8,095 bases of DNA from positions 1 through 8,095 of the forward strand of contig DHIW01000022.1 in NCBI GenBank assembly GCA_002404015.1. The letters run 5' to 3'. The notes beneath the pieces are model-generated. The model made no database searches, was not told where the DNA came from, and saw only the letters and a list, made by a program, of their open reading frames with translations. The translations under genes and the position numbers were made by a program. Position 1 is the first letter of the stretch. Each line of letters opens with the position of its first letter. Source of the stretch: Chloroflexi bacterium UBA4736 (GTDB lineage Bacteria > Chloroflexota > Dormibacteria > Dormibacterales > Dormibacteraceae). Below, one piece after another: positions 1 through 5,698 of this stretch.

Positions 1-81
1 CCGCGGCCGCTCGACCTCGACGAGGTCCTGGCCACCACTGCGGTCGCACATGTGACGCGACGCGCGCTGCGATCGCACTGA
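1..81 (+). CDS. possible C-terminal end of a gene truncated by the window edge
   Basis: Frame 1 is open from the first base to a TGA at 79-81 and gives 26 residues containing LDLDEVLATTAVAHVTRRAL. About four fifths of the third codon positions are G or C, as in the clear genes further on. No family can be recognised from so short a tail. Minus-strand frames are also open over this stretch, so it may be non-coding. Everything upstream is outside the window. Confidence 0.3.
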   Translation, partial: PRPLDLDEVLATTAVAHVTRRALRSH

Positions 82-106
82 CTTATCCGCCGTCGGACTG
101 TAGGCT
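78..106 (+). promoter_or_regulatory. weak promoter-like pair reading towards the palindrome
   Basis: CTGACT at 78-83 (four of six matches to TTGACA) and TAGGCT at 101-106 (fits TANNNT) are separated by 17 bp. Transcription would start near 113, placing the palindrome at 126-146 just downstream, where a repressor would normally sit. No convincing gene follows on this strand, so the match may be chance. Confidence 0.22.
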
Positions 107-125
107 GCCACGACAGTCGTAACAG

Positions 126-146
126 ACGTAACAAGATTTGTTACGT
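126..146. repeat. perfect 9+9 bp palindrome with 3-bp centre
   Basis: The left arm ACGTAACAA (126-134) and right arm TTGTTACGT (138-146) are exact reverse complements around GAT (135-137). The half-site core CGTAACA also occurs as a direct repeat at 118-124, nine bases before the second copy at 127-133. The arrangement resembles a dimeric repressor operator or a recombinase/integrase core site with an extra arm site. The arms are AT-rich against a GC-rich background, which favours a functional site over chance. As RNA it would form a hairpin, but no T-run follows on either strand, so a classical intrinsic terminator is unlikely. It abuts the CCA end of the tRNA remnant at 146-173. Confidence 0.6.
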
Positions 147-173
147 GGTGGGCCGCGGTGGACTCGAACCACA
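146..173 (-). pseudogene. 3' tRNA remnant: T-arm, acceptor 3' strand and CCA only
   Basis: On the minus strand this reads as the last 28 bases of a tRNA. The T-stem 5' strand is TGTGG (173-169), the T-loop TTCGAGT (168-162), the T-stem 3' strand CCACC (161-157, four of five pairs), the acceptor 3' strand GCGGCCC (156-150), the discriminator A (149) and CCA (148-146). A complete tRNA would need GGGCCGC as its 5' acceptor, seen on the plus strand as GCGGCCC further right. None is present within tRNA distance, and the bases at 179-195 do not form an anticodon stem. It is therefore not an intact tRNA and differs from the tRNA-Gly at 963-1038. Such 3' tRNA ends are commonly left as attachment-site duplicates by integrating elements. 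That origin is inferred, since no integrase is in view. Confidence 0.5.
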
Positions 174-349
174 TCTACCTCTGCCATCTGTCACCGCCCG
201 ACTTGGCGCTGTGCTGACGAGAGTTGGGAAGCGGAGTAAGCGGGAGACGGGCTTGGTCATCCCCGGTACCAAAGCCCGAATCGAATTCGCGTACCGCCTG
301 ACCAACGAGGACGCCGATCCCGTCTTTATCGGAGTGCCGGCGGTCGGTG

Positions 350-817
350 CTACGGTCCTTTGGCAGGGACGCGGGTCGCCGTGAAGGAACCGGACCGGAA
401 AAAGCTGCCTCCCACCAAGCCGGTGAAGGTCCCACTCATGGAGTCGCCATCGACCTTTGACGCCGACAGCACATTGACCGTGCGGACGAGCGCGCCCATC
501 GAAAACTGGTATTCGATGCGCTGGAAGACGATGCCCGCCTCCGAATGCTTCCAGGTCCCCAGGGAAGGGGCGTTGTCGCGGCCGTCTACGCGGGAGAAGA
601 CGCCGCCTCCGGCAAATCCAAACATGGCCGGGAAGGTAGCGATGTTGGCAGTCGGTTTCTCGATGTGAATAACGGCCTGCCATGATCCCTCAACTCGTGC
701 TTCGGAGTCCTTCGCCAGCACCGGGGTCATCCCGGCTCCGAGCGCGGCCACGGCACCGAGCGTGCCAGCCCCCATTCCCACCAGCATTTGACGCCTGCCG
801 ATAACCTGCTCGCCCAT
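350..817 (-). CDS. Tat-exported small protein of unknown function
   Basis: The product has 155 residues from ATG at 817. This start is chosen over an in-frame upstream one (901) because GAGGAG sits a few bases before it and the Tat signal then begins at once. The N-terminus carries the twin-arginine motif GRRQMLVG (residues 7-14), then a glycine/alanine-rich hydrophobic stretch to about 34 and a likely cleavage site after VLA (35). The mature part of about 120 residues is rich in short alternating strands, with GSWQAVIHIEKP (44-55), GGVFSRVDGRDNAPSLGTW (71-89) and DGDSMSGTFTG (123-133). These suggest a small all-beta, calycin- or barrel-like domain with no cysteine. I do not recognise a named family. 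Export in folded form to the cell exterior or cell wall is inferred from the Tat signal. It has its own promoter at 886-914 and appears monocistronic. Confidence 0.8.
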   Translation of the reverse strand: MGEQVIGRRQMLVGMGAGTLGAVAALGAGMTPVLAKDSEARVEGSWQAVIHIEKPTANIATFPAMFGFAGGGVFSRVDGRDNAPSLGTWKHSEAGIVFQRIEYQFSMGALVRTVNVLSASKVDGDSMSGTFTGLVGGSFFRSGSFTATRVPAKGP

Positions 818-828
818 TCCCTCTCCTC
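818..828 (-). promoter_or_regulatory. ribosome binding site deciding the start at 817
   Basis: Immediately upstream of the ATG the minus strand reads GAGGAGAGGGA. AGGAG lies about five to six bases before the start codon. It supports initiation at 817 rather than at the in-frame codon 28 residues earlier, which would place a long arginine-rich extension in front of the Tat signal. Confidence 0.6.
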
Positions 829-885
829 TGCCCGAGTGGAGCACCCATCTGGCCGCCCCCGTTGCTGCTGACCGTCTCTGGGTCC

Positions 886-914
886 ACCGTAGCCCCTTCA
901 AGTGGGCTTGGCAA
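886..914 (-). promoter_or_regulatory. sigma70-type promoter of the Tat-exported protein gene
   Basis: On the minus strand, TTGCCA (914-909) and TACGGT (891-886) are separated by exactly 17 bp. Five of six -35 positions match consensus and the -10 fits TANNNT. Transcription would start near 879, giving a leader of about 60 bases that ends in the Shine-Dalgarno site before the ATG at 817. This is the best-formed promoter in the window. Confidence 0.5.
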
Positions 915-962
915 GGGGTACCTGATCACGGCCTGCATCCACCCGATTTCGAGATCAAAAGC

Positions 963-1038
963 TGGAGCGGGAGACGGGACTCGAACCCGCTACCTCAACC
1001 TTGGGAAGGTCGCGCTCTGCCAGGTGAGCTACTCCCGC
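963..1038 (-). tRNA. tRNA-Gly(CCC)
   Basis: The minus strand folds as a complete 73-base tRNA plus encoded CCA (965-963). The acceptor GCGGGAG (1038-1032) pairs perfectly with CTCCCGC (973-967), and the discriminator is T (966). The D-arm stems are GCTC and GAGC. The anticodon stem CGACC/GGTTG encloses loop TTCCCAA, with anticodon CCC at 1005-1003. The variable loop is AGGTA and the T-loop TTCGAGT. It decodes the glycine codon GGG. It starts 21 bases after the stop of the upstream nucleotidyltransferase gene on the same strand, so it may be cut from a readthrough transcript. A TAAACT hexamer at 1058-1053 could alternatively act as its -10, but no -35 is visible. No clear terminator follows; there is only a short T-run near 960. 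Confidence 0.95.
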
Positions 1039-1059
1039 TTGACCGAGGCCCGAGTTTAG

Positions 1060-3594
1060 CTAATCGACGACCTCTCGCTCGACCACCGCCTCCGTCTGGG
1101 GGAGTGACTCGCCCACCTCGGCGCGGACCATTGCGCTGTACTCGTCGACCAGCTCCTGGGAGCGTCGCTGGTCCGGCGTGGAGGCGATCACGAGGTACTC
1201 CGGGCGGTCGGCGTCGGGCACGACCAGGACCCAGCCGCCGTCGACCGTGATCTTCACTCCGTCCGTCAGATCCACCCGGTCGCCCAGGTGCCGCTCCATG
1301 ACCGTGCGCATCACGCGGCCCTTGGCCTCCCAGGGGCAGAACTCCACCTTCTTGGCGTAGCCGACTTTGGGCAGCTTTGCTCGAAGCTCGCGCAGCCCGA
1401 CTGCCGAGGTCGCAAGCAGCTCCAGTAGCTTGGCCGCCGTGTAGACGGCGTCGAAGGCGACCAGGAACTCGGGCCAGCAGTAGCCTCCGGCGCCGTCCGA
1501 GGCGAGCACGGTGTCGCTGTGGAGGGCCGCCCTCAGGACCGCTCCGGGTGTGATCTTGGTGGGCACGAAGCGGCTTTCCAGGCGCTCGGCGATCTGGGTG
1601 AAGGCGAGGCTGCTCGTGGCAGGCCCCAGCAGCAGCCCGGGCTTGCGCGCCAGGGCAAGCATCGCCAGCGCCGCGAACGCGGCGTCGTGGTCGAGGACCT
1701 CGCCGGTCTCGTCGATCAGGAAGCAGCGCTCGCCGGGCGAGTCGATGAAGACGCCGAGGTTGGCTTTGACGGCCTGGACGATGACCCCGATCTCCCGCAG
1801 CCGGGCTTGGAAGACGTCGACGCTCTGCTCCGGCACGATCTCCTCGGGTGAGGCGTTGAGCGGGATGACCGTGGCGTTCATCTCCTGGAGGATCCGCGGC
1901 AGCACCTGAGCCGCGGCTCCGTTGGAGTAGTCGACCAGCACCTTCAGGCGCGCCCCCCGCACAGTCTCCAGGTCGAGCTTGGTGAGCAGCTCCTCCAGGT
2001 ACCGGTCCGACTGCTCGTAGCGGCGCGCGACGTGGCCCATCTCGTAGTAGGCCACGCGCCGGATGTCCTCTCTGAAGAAGAGGTTCTCCAGCTTCCTCTC
2101 GCTCCGCTTGTCCAGGTCGAGGCCGCTGGCGTCGAAGATGCGGATGTCCACCGACCGGGGGTCCACCGGCGAGCTCTGGACATGCACCGACGGCATCCGG
2201 TGCCGGCGCGCCCAGTGCCGCGCCACCGGGACGCTCAGGGATTCCAGATCGTTGATGTTGGCGCCGCTGGAGACCAGCCCGGAGCTCATGGCCCGGCTGA
2301 TCATGCGAGCGGGCCGAGTGTAATCGCGCGCGACCCCGATCTGGGCGCCCTTCGGGTAGAGCGCGCTGACGGCGGCCCCCAGGCGGGCCGCGAACTCAGG
2401 CGTGAACTCGACGTTGGCAAGCCCGGTCAGGCCGTAGGAGGTGAAGAGGCCGCGTTTCCAGGAGCCGGCCCAGATCACCGACTCGCGGACGGTGGCCCCC
2501 GCCTCGATCTCCTTGTTGGGCCAGATCCGGACATTTGCCTTGACGGAGGCGCCGCTGCCCACGACGACCTCGTCGCCGATCACCGTGCCCTCCTCCAGGA
2601 GGCTGCCGTTCTTCAGGGTGACCGCACGGCAGACCACGGCACCCCGCAGGCGGCAGTTCTCGCCCACGTAGGAGTGGTCCCACAGAATCGAGTTGGAGAC
2701 CTTGGCGCCGACGTCGATGGTGGTGTTGTTGCCGATGACCGCGGGCCCGTTGATCCACGCCCCGTGGCGGACCTTGGCCCCGGCGCAGACCAGGGCGGGC
2801 CCGTCCACTCGGGCATCCGGAGAGACCTCGGCGTCCTCGGCCACCCAGTAGGAGTCGCCGACGCGGACAGCGGGGATCTCCACCGCCACCTTGCCCTCCA
2901 GGCAGTCGAAGTTCGCCTTCAGGTAGGCGCCGTGGCTGCCAACGTCCTCCCAGTAGCCGTCGGCCACCCAGCCGTAGACCGCCTCTCCCTCCTTCAGGAG
3001 CTGGGGAAAGACGTCGCCTGACCAGTCGACGACCTCGCCGGCCTTGAAGTAGCCGAACACGCCGGGGTCGAGGACGTAGATGCCCGTGTTGGCGAGGTCG
3101 GAGATCACCTCCCCCCAGGAGGGCTTCTCCAGGAAGCGCTGGACCCGGCCCTCCTCGTCGGCGACCACCACGCCGTACTCGAGGGGGTTGGCGACGGGCT
3201 TCAGGACGATGGTCGCCATCGCCTTGCGCTGCTTGTGGAAGCGGACCGCCGCACCCAGGTCGATGTCGGTGAGAGCGTCCCCGCTGATCACCAGGAAGGG
3301 GTCCTTGAGCTGGGACTCGGCCAGCTTCACCGAGCCGGCGGTGCCGAGCGGCGAATCCTCGACCGTGTAGGTGAGATCCACCCCGAAGTCGGATCCGTCG
3401 CCGAAATAGTTCCTGATGTTGGCGCCCAGGTACTGGATGGTCGCCACCACCTCGCGCATCTGGTGCTTGCGGAGGAGCAGGAGAATGTGCTCCATGATCG
3501 GGCGGCCGGCGACCGGGACCAGCGGCTTGGGGCGCTGGCTGGTCAGTGGGCGCAGCCGCGAGCCCTCGCCCCCGGCCATGACCACGGCTCGCAT
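1060..3594 (-). CDS. sugar-1-phosphate nucleotidyltransferase fused to beta-helix and degenerate phosphomannomutase-like domain
   Basis: The 844-residue product belongs to the mannose-1-phosphate guanylyltransferase/phosphomannomutase-like fusions. Residues 1-235 form a Rossmann-like nucleotidyltransferase domain with AGGEGSRLRPLT (7-18), the metal-binding GDALTD (105-110), EKP (156-158) and YWEDVGS (214-220). It would couple a hexose-1-phosphate to an NTP and release pyrophosphate in the cytoplasm; GTP with mannose-1-phosphate is the usual annotation, but base and sugar are not provable here. Residues about 250-370 are a left-handed beta-helix of hexapeptide repeats. Residues about 385-830 have the alpha-phosphohexomutase layout, yet the serine loop TASHNP, the metal loop DGDGDR, the sugar loop GEMSGH and the phosphate loop RPSGTEP are all replaced (near 469-480, 618-623, 699-705 and 791-798). 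The ATG at 3594 gives the canonical MRAVVMAGG start. It is divergent from glgP with a 20-bp gap and followed closely by tRNA-Gly. Confidence 0.9.
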   Translation of the reverse strand: MRAVVMAGGEGSRLRPLTSQRPKPLVPVAGRPIMEHILLLLRKHQMREVVATIQYLGANIRNYFGDGSDFGVDLTYTVEDSPLGTAGSVKLAESQLKDPFLVISGDALTDIDLGAAVRFHKQRKAMATIVLKPVANPLEYGVVVADEEGRVQRFLEKPSWGEVISDLANTGIYVLDPGVFGYFKAGEVVDWSGDVFPQLLKEGEAVYGWVADGYWEDVGSHGAYLKANFDCLEGKVAVEIPAVRVGDSYWVAEDAEVSPDARVDGPALVCAGAKVRHGAWINGPAVIGNNTTIDVGAKVSNSILWDHSYVGENCRLRGAVVCRAVTLKNGSLLEEGTVIGDEVVVGSGASVKANVRIWPNKEIEAGATVRESVIWAGSWKRGLFTSYGLTGLANVEFTPEFAARLGAAVSALYPKGAQIGVARDYTRPARMISRAMSSGLVSSGANINDLESLSVPVARHWARRHRMPSVHVQSSPVDPRSVDIRIFDASGLDLDKRSERKLENLFFREDIRRVAYYEMGHVARRYEQSDRYLEELLTKLDLETVRGARLKVLVDYSNGAAAQVLPRILQEMNATVIPLNASPEEIVPEQSVDVFQARLREIGVIVQAVKANLGVFIDSPGERCFLIDETGEVLDHDAAFAALAMLALARKPGLLLGPATSSLAFTQIAERLESRFVPTKITPGAVLRAALHSDTVLASDGAGGYCWPEFLVAFDAVYTAAKLLELLATSAVGLRELRAKLPKVGYAKKVEFCPWEAKGRVMRTVMERHLGDRVDLTDGVKITVDGGWVLVVPDADRPEYLVIASTPDQRRSQELVDEYSAMVRAEVGESLPQTEAVVEREVVD

Positions 3595-3605
3595 TTCCCT
3601 AACAT
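3578..3605 (+). promoter_or_regulatory. candidate glgP promoter overlapping the divergent gene start
   Basis: ATGACC (3578-3583, four of six to TTGACA) and TAACAT (3600-3605, fits TANNNT) are 16 bp apart. The start point would be about 3611-3613, only a few bases before the GTG at 3615, so the glgP transcript would be leaderless or nearly so. No Shine-Dalgarno sequence precedes the GTG, which agrees with that. The -35 lies inside the first codons of the divergent gene. Confidence 0.35.
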
Positions 3606-3631
3606 CGTAGGCTCGTGCTCGAAGAGTTAAA
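3604..3631 (-). promoter_or_regulatory. candidate promoter of the nucleotidyltransferase fusion
   Basis: On the minus strand, TTTAAC (3631-3626, a weak -35) and TACGAT (3609-3604, fits TANNNT) are 16 bp apart. Transcription would start near 3597, two or three bases before the ATG at 3594. Its -10 shares bases 3604-3605 with the -10 of the opposing glgP promoter, and its -35 lies inside glgP codons 4-6. Confidence 0.33.
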
Positions 3632-5681
3632 GTCCCTCGCCCTGGACCTCACCTGGTCGTGGGACAACCGCATCGCTGACGCCTTCCGCGCGCTGGATCC
3701 CGTCATCTGGGAGGAGACGGCCCAAAACCCGATCAAGATGCTGACGCGGTTGGGAGATTCCGGCGTCGCCGCCGCGGTCGCGCGCCCCGAGGTGGCGGCC
3801 GCGATCGAGTTGGCGCGAGCCGCCATCCGCGAGCACCGCGACCGCCGGCCGCCCTTCCTGGACGCCAAGGCTCCCCTCCTGATCGGCTACTTCTCCCTGG
3901 AGTTCGGGATCGCCGAGTGCCTGCCGATCTACTCGGGCGGCCTGGGCATCCTGGCCGGCGACCACCTGAAAGCCGCGTCGGACCTCGGCGTCCCGCTGGT
4001 CGGGATGGGGCTCCTCTACCGCAACGGCTTCGGCCGCCAGCGGATCGACGAATCGGGCGGCCAGTACGAGGTCTACCCGGAGTCACGCTTCGAAGACCTG
4101 CCGGTTCAGCGGGTGCAGGGCCAGGACGGCCCCCTGGAGATCGAGGCCCCGATGGGCGACCGGGTCGTGAAGATCGCGGTCTGGCGGGCCCAGGTGGGCC
4201 GGGTGCCGCTGTTCCTGCTGGACACCGACATCGAGGCCAACCCGCCCGAGCTGCGCACTGTGACCGACCGCCTCTACACGGCGGAGCCCGACCGCCGCCT
4301 GCGCCAGGAGATCGTGCTCGGCATCGGCGGAGTGCGCGCGCTGCGCGCCATGGGCATCGAAGCCACCGTGTTCCACATGAACGAGGGGCACGGTTTCCTG
4401 GTCGCCATCGAACGGATCCGGGAGCTGCGCAGCCGCCGCCAGCTAACCCTGGAGGAGGCCCGCCTGATGGCCAGGGCGGGGATCATCTTCACGACCCACA
4501 CGCCCGTGGCCGCGGGCTCCGACTACTTCGATTCGGGGCTGGTGTTCGAGCTCCTGCACTCCTACCTGGCGGAGGTCGGGATCGCCTTCGACCGCTTCAT
4601 GGACCTGGGCCGCAAGGCACCGGGCGACCCTCGCGAGCCGCTCTGCACGACCTACGTCGGGCTGCGCATGGCGGACGCCTCGGTCGGCGTGTCGAGGCTT
4701 CACGGGACCGTCTCGCGCCGACTGTGGAAGGACGCCTGGCCGGGGCTGCCGGAGGCCCAGGTGCCGATCGGCTCGGTGACCAACGGGGCCCACATGCCGT
4801 CCTGGGTGGCGCCCGAGATCGGGGCGCTCCTGACCCGCCACGTGGGACCGGACTGGTGGGACCTGGAGGGCGCCGACCCGCGCTGGGAGAACGTCTCCGC
4901 GATCTCGGACGCGGAGCTCTGGTCCGTCCACATCGGGCTGAGCCGGCGACTGGTGGAGTTCGCGGGCCGGCGCGGCGACGGCACCACGCTCGATCCGGAG
5001 GCCCTGACCATCGGTTTCTCGCGCCGCTTCGCGCCGTACAAGCGGGCCAATCTGGTGCTCTCGGACCGCCCGCGGCTGGCCCGGCTGCTGTCCGCCACGG
5101 AGCGGCCGATCCAGTTCATCTTCGCGGGCAAGGCCCATCCGGCGGACCAGCCCGGCAAGGCGATCCTGCGCGAGATCGTGGCCCTGTCCCGCGCCGAACC
5201 GAAGATCGTCTTCCTGGAGGACTACGACATCGAGATCGCCCGCCTCCTGGTCCAGGGGGCCGATGTCTGGCTCAACAACCCGCGCCGCTTCCTGGAGGCA
5301 TCGGGCACGTCCGGCATGAAGGCGGGGGCCAACGGGGTGTTGAACCTCTCGGTGCTCGATGGCTGGTGGGACGAGGGCTACCGGCCCACGGCCGGCTGGT
5401 CGATCCCCTCGGGAGCCACCATGGACTCGCCGGCCACGGATGACGAGGCGGAGGCGGAAGCGCTCTACAGGCTCCTGGAGTGGGAGGTGGCGCCCTGCTA
5501 CTACGACCGCGATGCCTCCGGCCGGCCGGCCCGCTGGCTGGCCCTGATGCGAGAGTCGATGCGCTGGGTGGGGACCGAGTTCGCGGCCCGGCGCATGGTT
5601 CTCGACTACTTCTGGGAGTGCTACGCACCGGCCGCGCGGCGGGTGGAGCAGGTCCGGCTGCTGCCGGACTGGGGCGGCTAG
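3615..5681 (+). CDS. glgP: alpha-glucan phosphorylase (GT35, DUF3417 type)
   Basis: The 688-residue PLP enzyme cleaves alpha-1,4-glucans such as glycogen or maltodextrin with phosphate to give glucose-1-phosphate in the cytoplasm. Residues 1-75 match the DUF3417 N-terminal region (LALDLTWSWD, LDPVIWEETAQNPIKML). Then follow YFSLEFG (92-98), SGGLGILAGDHLKAASDLGV (107-126), HMNEGHG (254-260), TTHTPVAAGSD (293-303), TNGAHMPSW (389-397), RRFAPYKR (470-477), FAGKAHPAD (503-511) and the cofactor site EASGTSGMK, whose Lys569 should carry PLP. The GTG at 3615 is the only start that keeps the full DUF3417 motif. Mycobacterial relatives are about 860 residues; this one ends roughly 150 residues earlier and lacks their C-terminal beta domain, although the catalytic core is complete. 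It is divergent from the nucleotidyltransferase fusion and convergent with the hydrolase. Confidence 0.93.
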   Translation: MLEELKSLALDLTWSWDNRIADAFRALDPVIWEETAQNPIKMLTRLGDSGVAAAVARPEVAAAIELARAAIREHRDRRPPFLDAKAPLLIGYFSLEFGIAECLPIYSGGLGILAGDHLKAASDLGVPLVGMGLLYRNGFGRQRIDESGGQYEVYPESRFEDLPVQRVQGQDGPLEIEAPMGDRVVKIAVWRAQVGRVPLFLLDTDIEANPPELRTVTDRLYTAEPDRRLRQEIVLGIGGVRALRAMGIEATVFHMNEGHGFLVAIERIRELRSRRQLTLEEARLMARAGIIFTTHTPVAAGSDYFDSGLVFELLHSYLAEVGIAFDRFMDLGRKAPGDPREPLCTTYVGLRMADASVGVSRLHGTVSRRLWKDAWPGLPEAQVPIGSVTNGAHMPSWVAPEIGALLTRHVGPDWWDLEGADPRWENVSAISDAELWSVHIGLSRRLVEFAGRRGDGTTLDPEALTIGFSRRFAPYKRANLVLSDRPRLARLLSATERPIQFIFAGKAHPADQPGKAILREIVALSRAEPKIVFLEDYDIEIARLLVQGADVWLNNPRRFLEASGTSGMKAGANGVLNLSVLDGWWDEGYRPTAGWSIPSGATMDSPATDDEAEAEALYRLLEWEVAPCYYDRDASGRPARWLALMRESMRWVGTEFAARRMVLDYFWECYAPAARRVEQVRLLPDWGG

Positions 5682-5698
5682 GGGAGCCCTAGGTCCGG
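5652..5698. terminator. nested inverted repeats between convergent genes, possible bidirectional terminator
   Basis: CTAGGG (5678-5683) and CCCTAG (5687-5692) pair perfectly around GAG and contain both TAG stop codons, that of glgP (5679-5681) and that of the hydrolase (5691-5689 on the minus strand). GTCCGGC (5652-5658) pairs with GCCGGAC (5663-5669) across TGCT. CCGGAC (5664-5669) can instead pair with GTCCGG (5693-5698) to make an outer stem around the small palindrome. The stems are thus partly mutually exclusive. No T-run follows in either direction, so termination would be of the GC-hairpin type common in high-GC bacteria. Confidence 0.4.

Noticed and set aside
13..27. GACCTCG/CGAGGTC inverted repeat near the window start
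   Set aside because: It falls in a likely coding tail where LDLDEV codons explain the symmetry, and such short GC repeats are common at this base composition.
145..384. Plus-strand 79-codon frame beginning GTG GTG at 145
   Set aside because: It starts inside the tRNA remnant. Its N-terminal RGGLEP is the kind of peptide produced when tRNA T-arm and acceptor sequence is translated backwards. It then overlaps the end of the Tat protein gene, and no domain is recognisable.
146..520. tmRNA ending at the CCA at 146
   Set aside because: A tmRNA would need a matching 5' acceptor with a GGTTTCGAC-type segment a few hundred bases to the right on the minus strand, and a tag reading frame. Neither is present, and the region codes for the Tat protein.
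862..1059. Plus-strand 65-codon frame across 966-1038
   Set aside because: It is the antisense of the tRNA-Gly gene and has no independent support.
2032..3021. 329-codon plus-strand frame opposite the nucleotidyltransferase fusion
   Set aside because: It is an antisense shadow. The minus-strand product is a full-length conserved enzyme through this stretch.
3917..5443. 508-codon plus-strand frame rich in Gly, Arg and Pro
   Set aside because: It is a shifted frame inside glgP, whose own frame carries every catalytic motif including the PLP lysine site.
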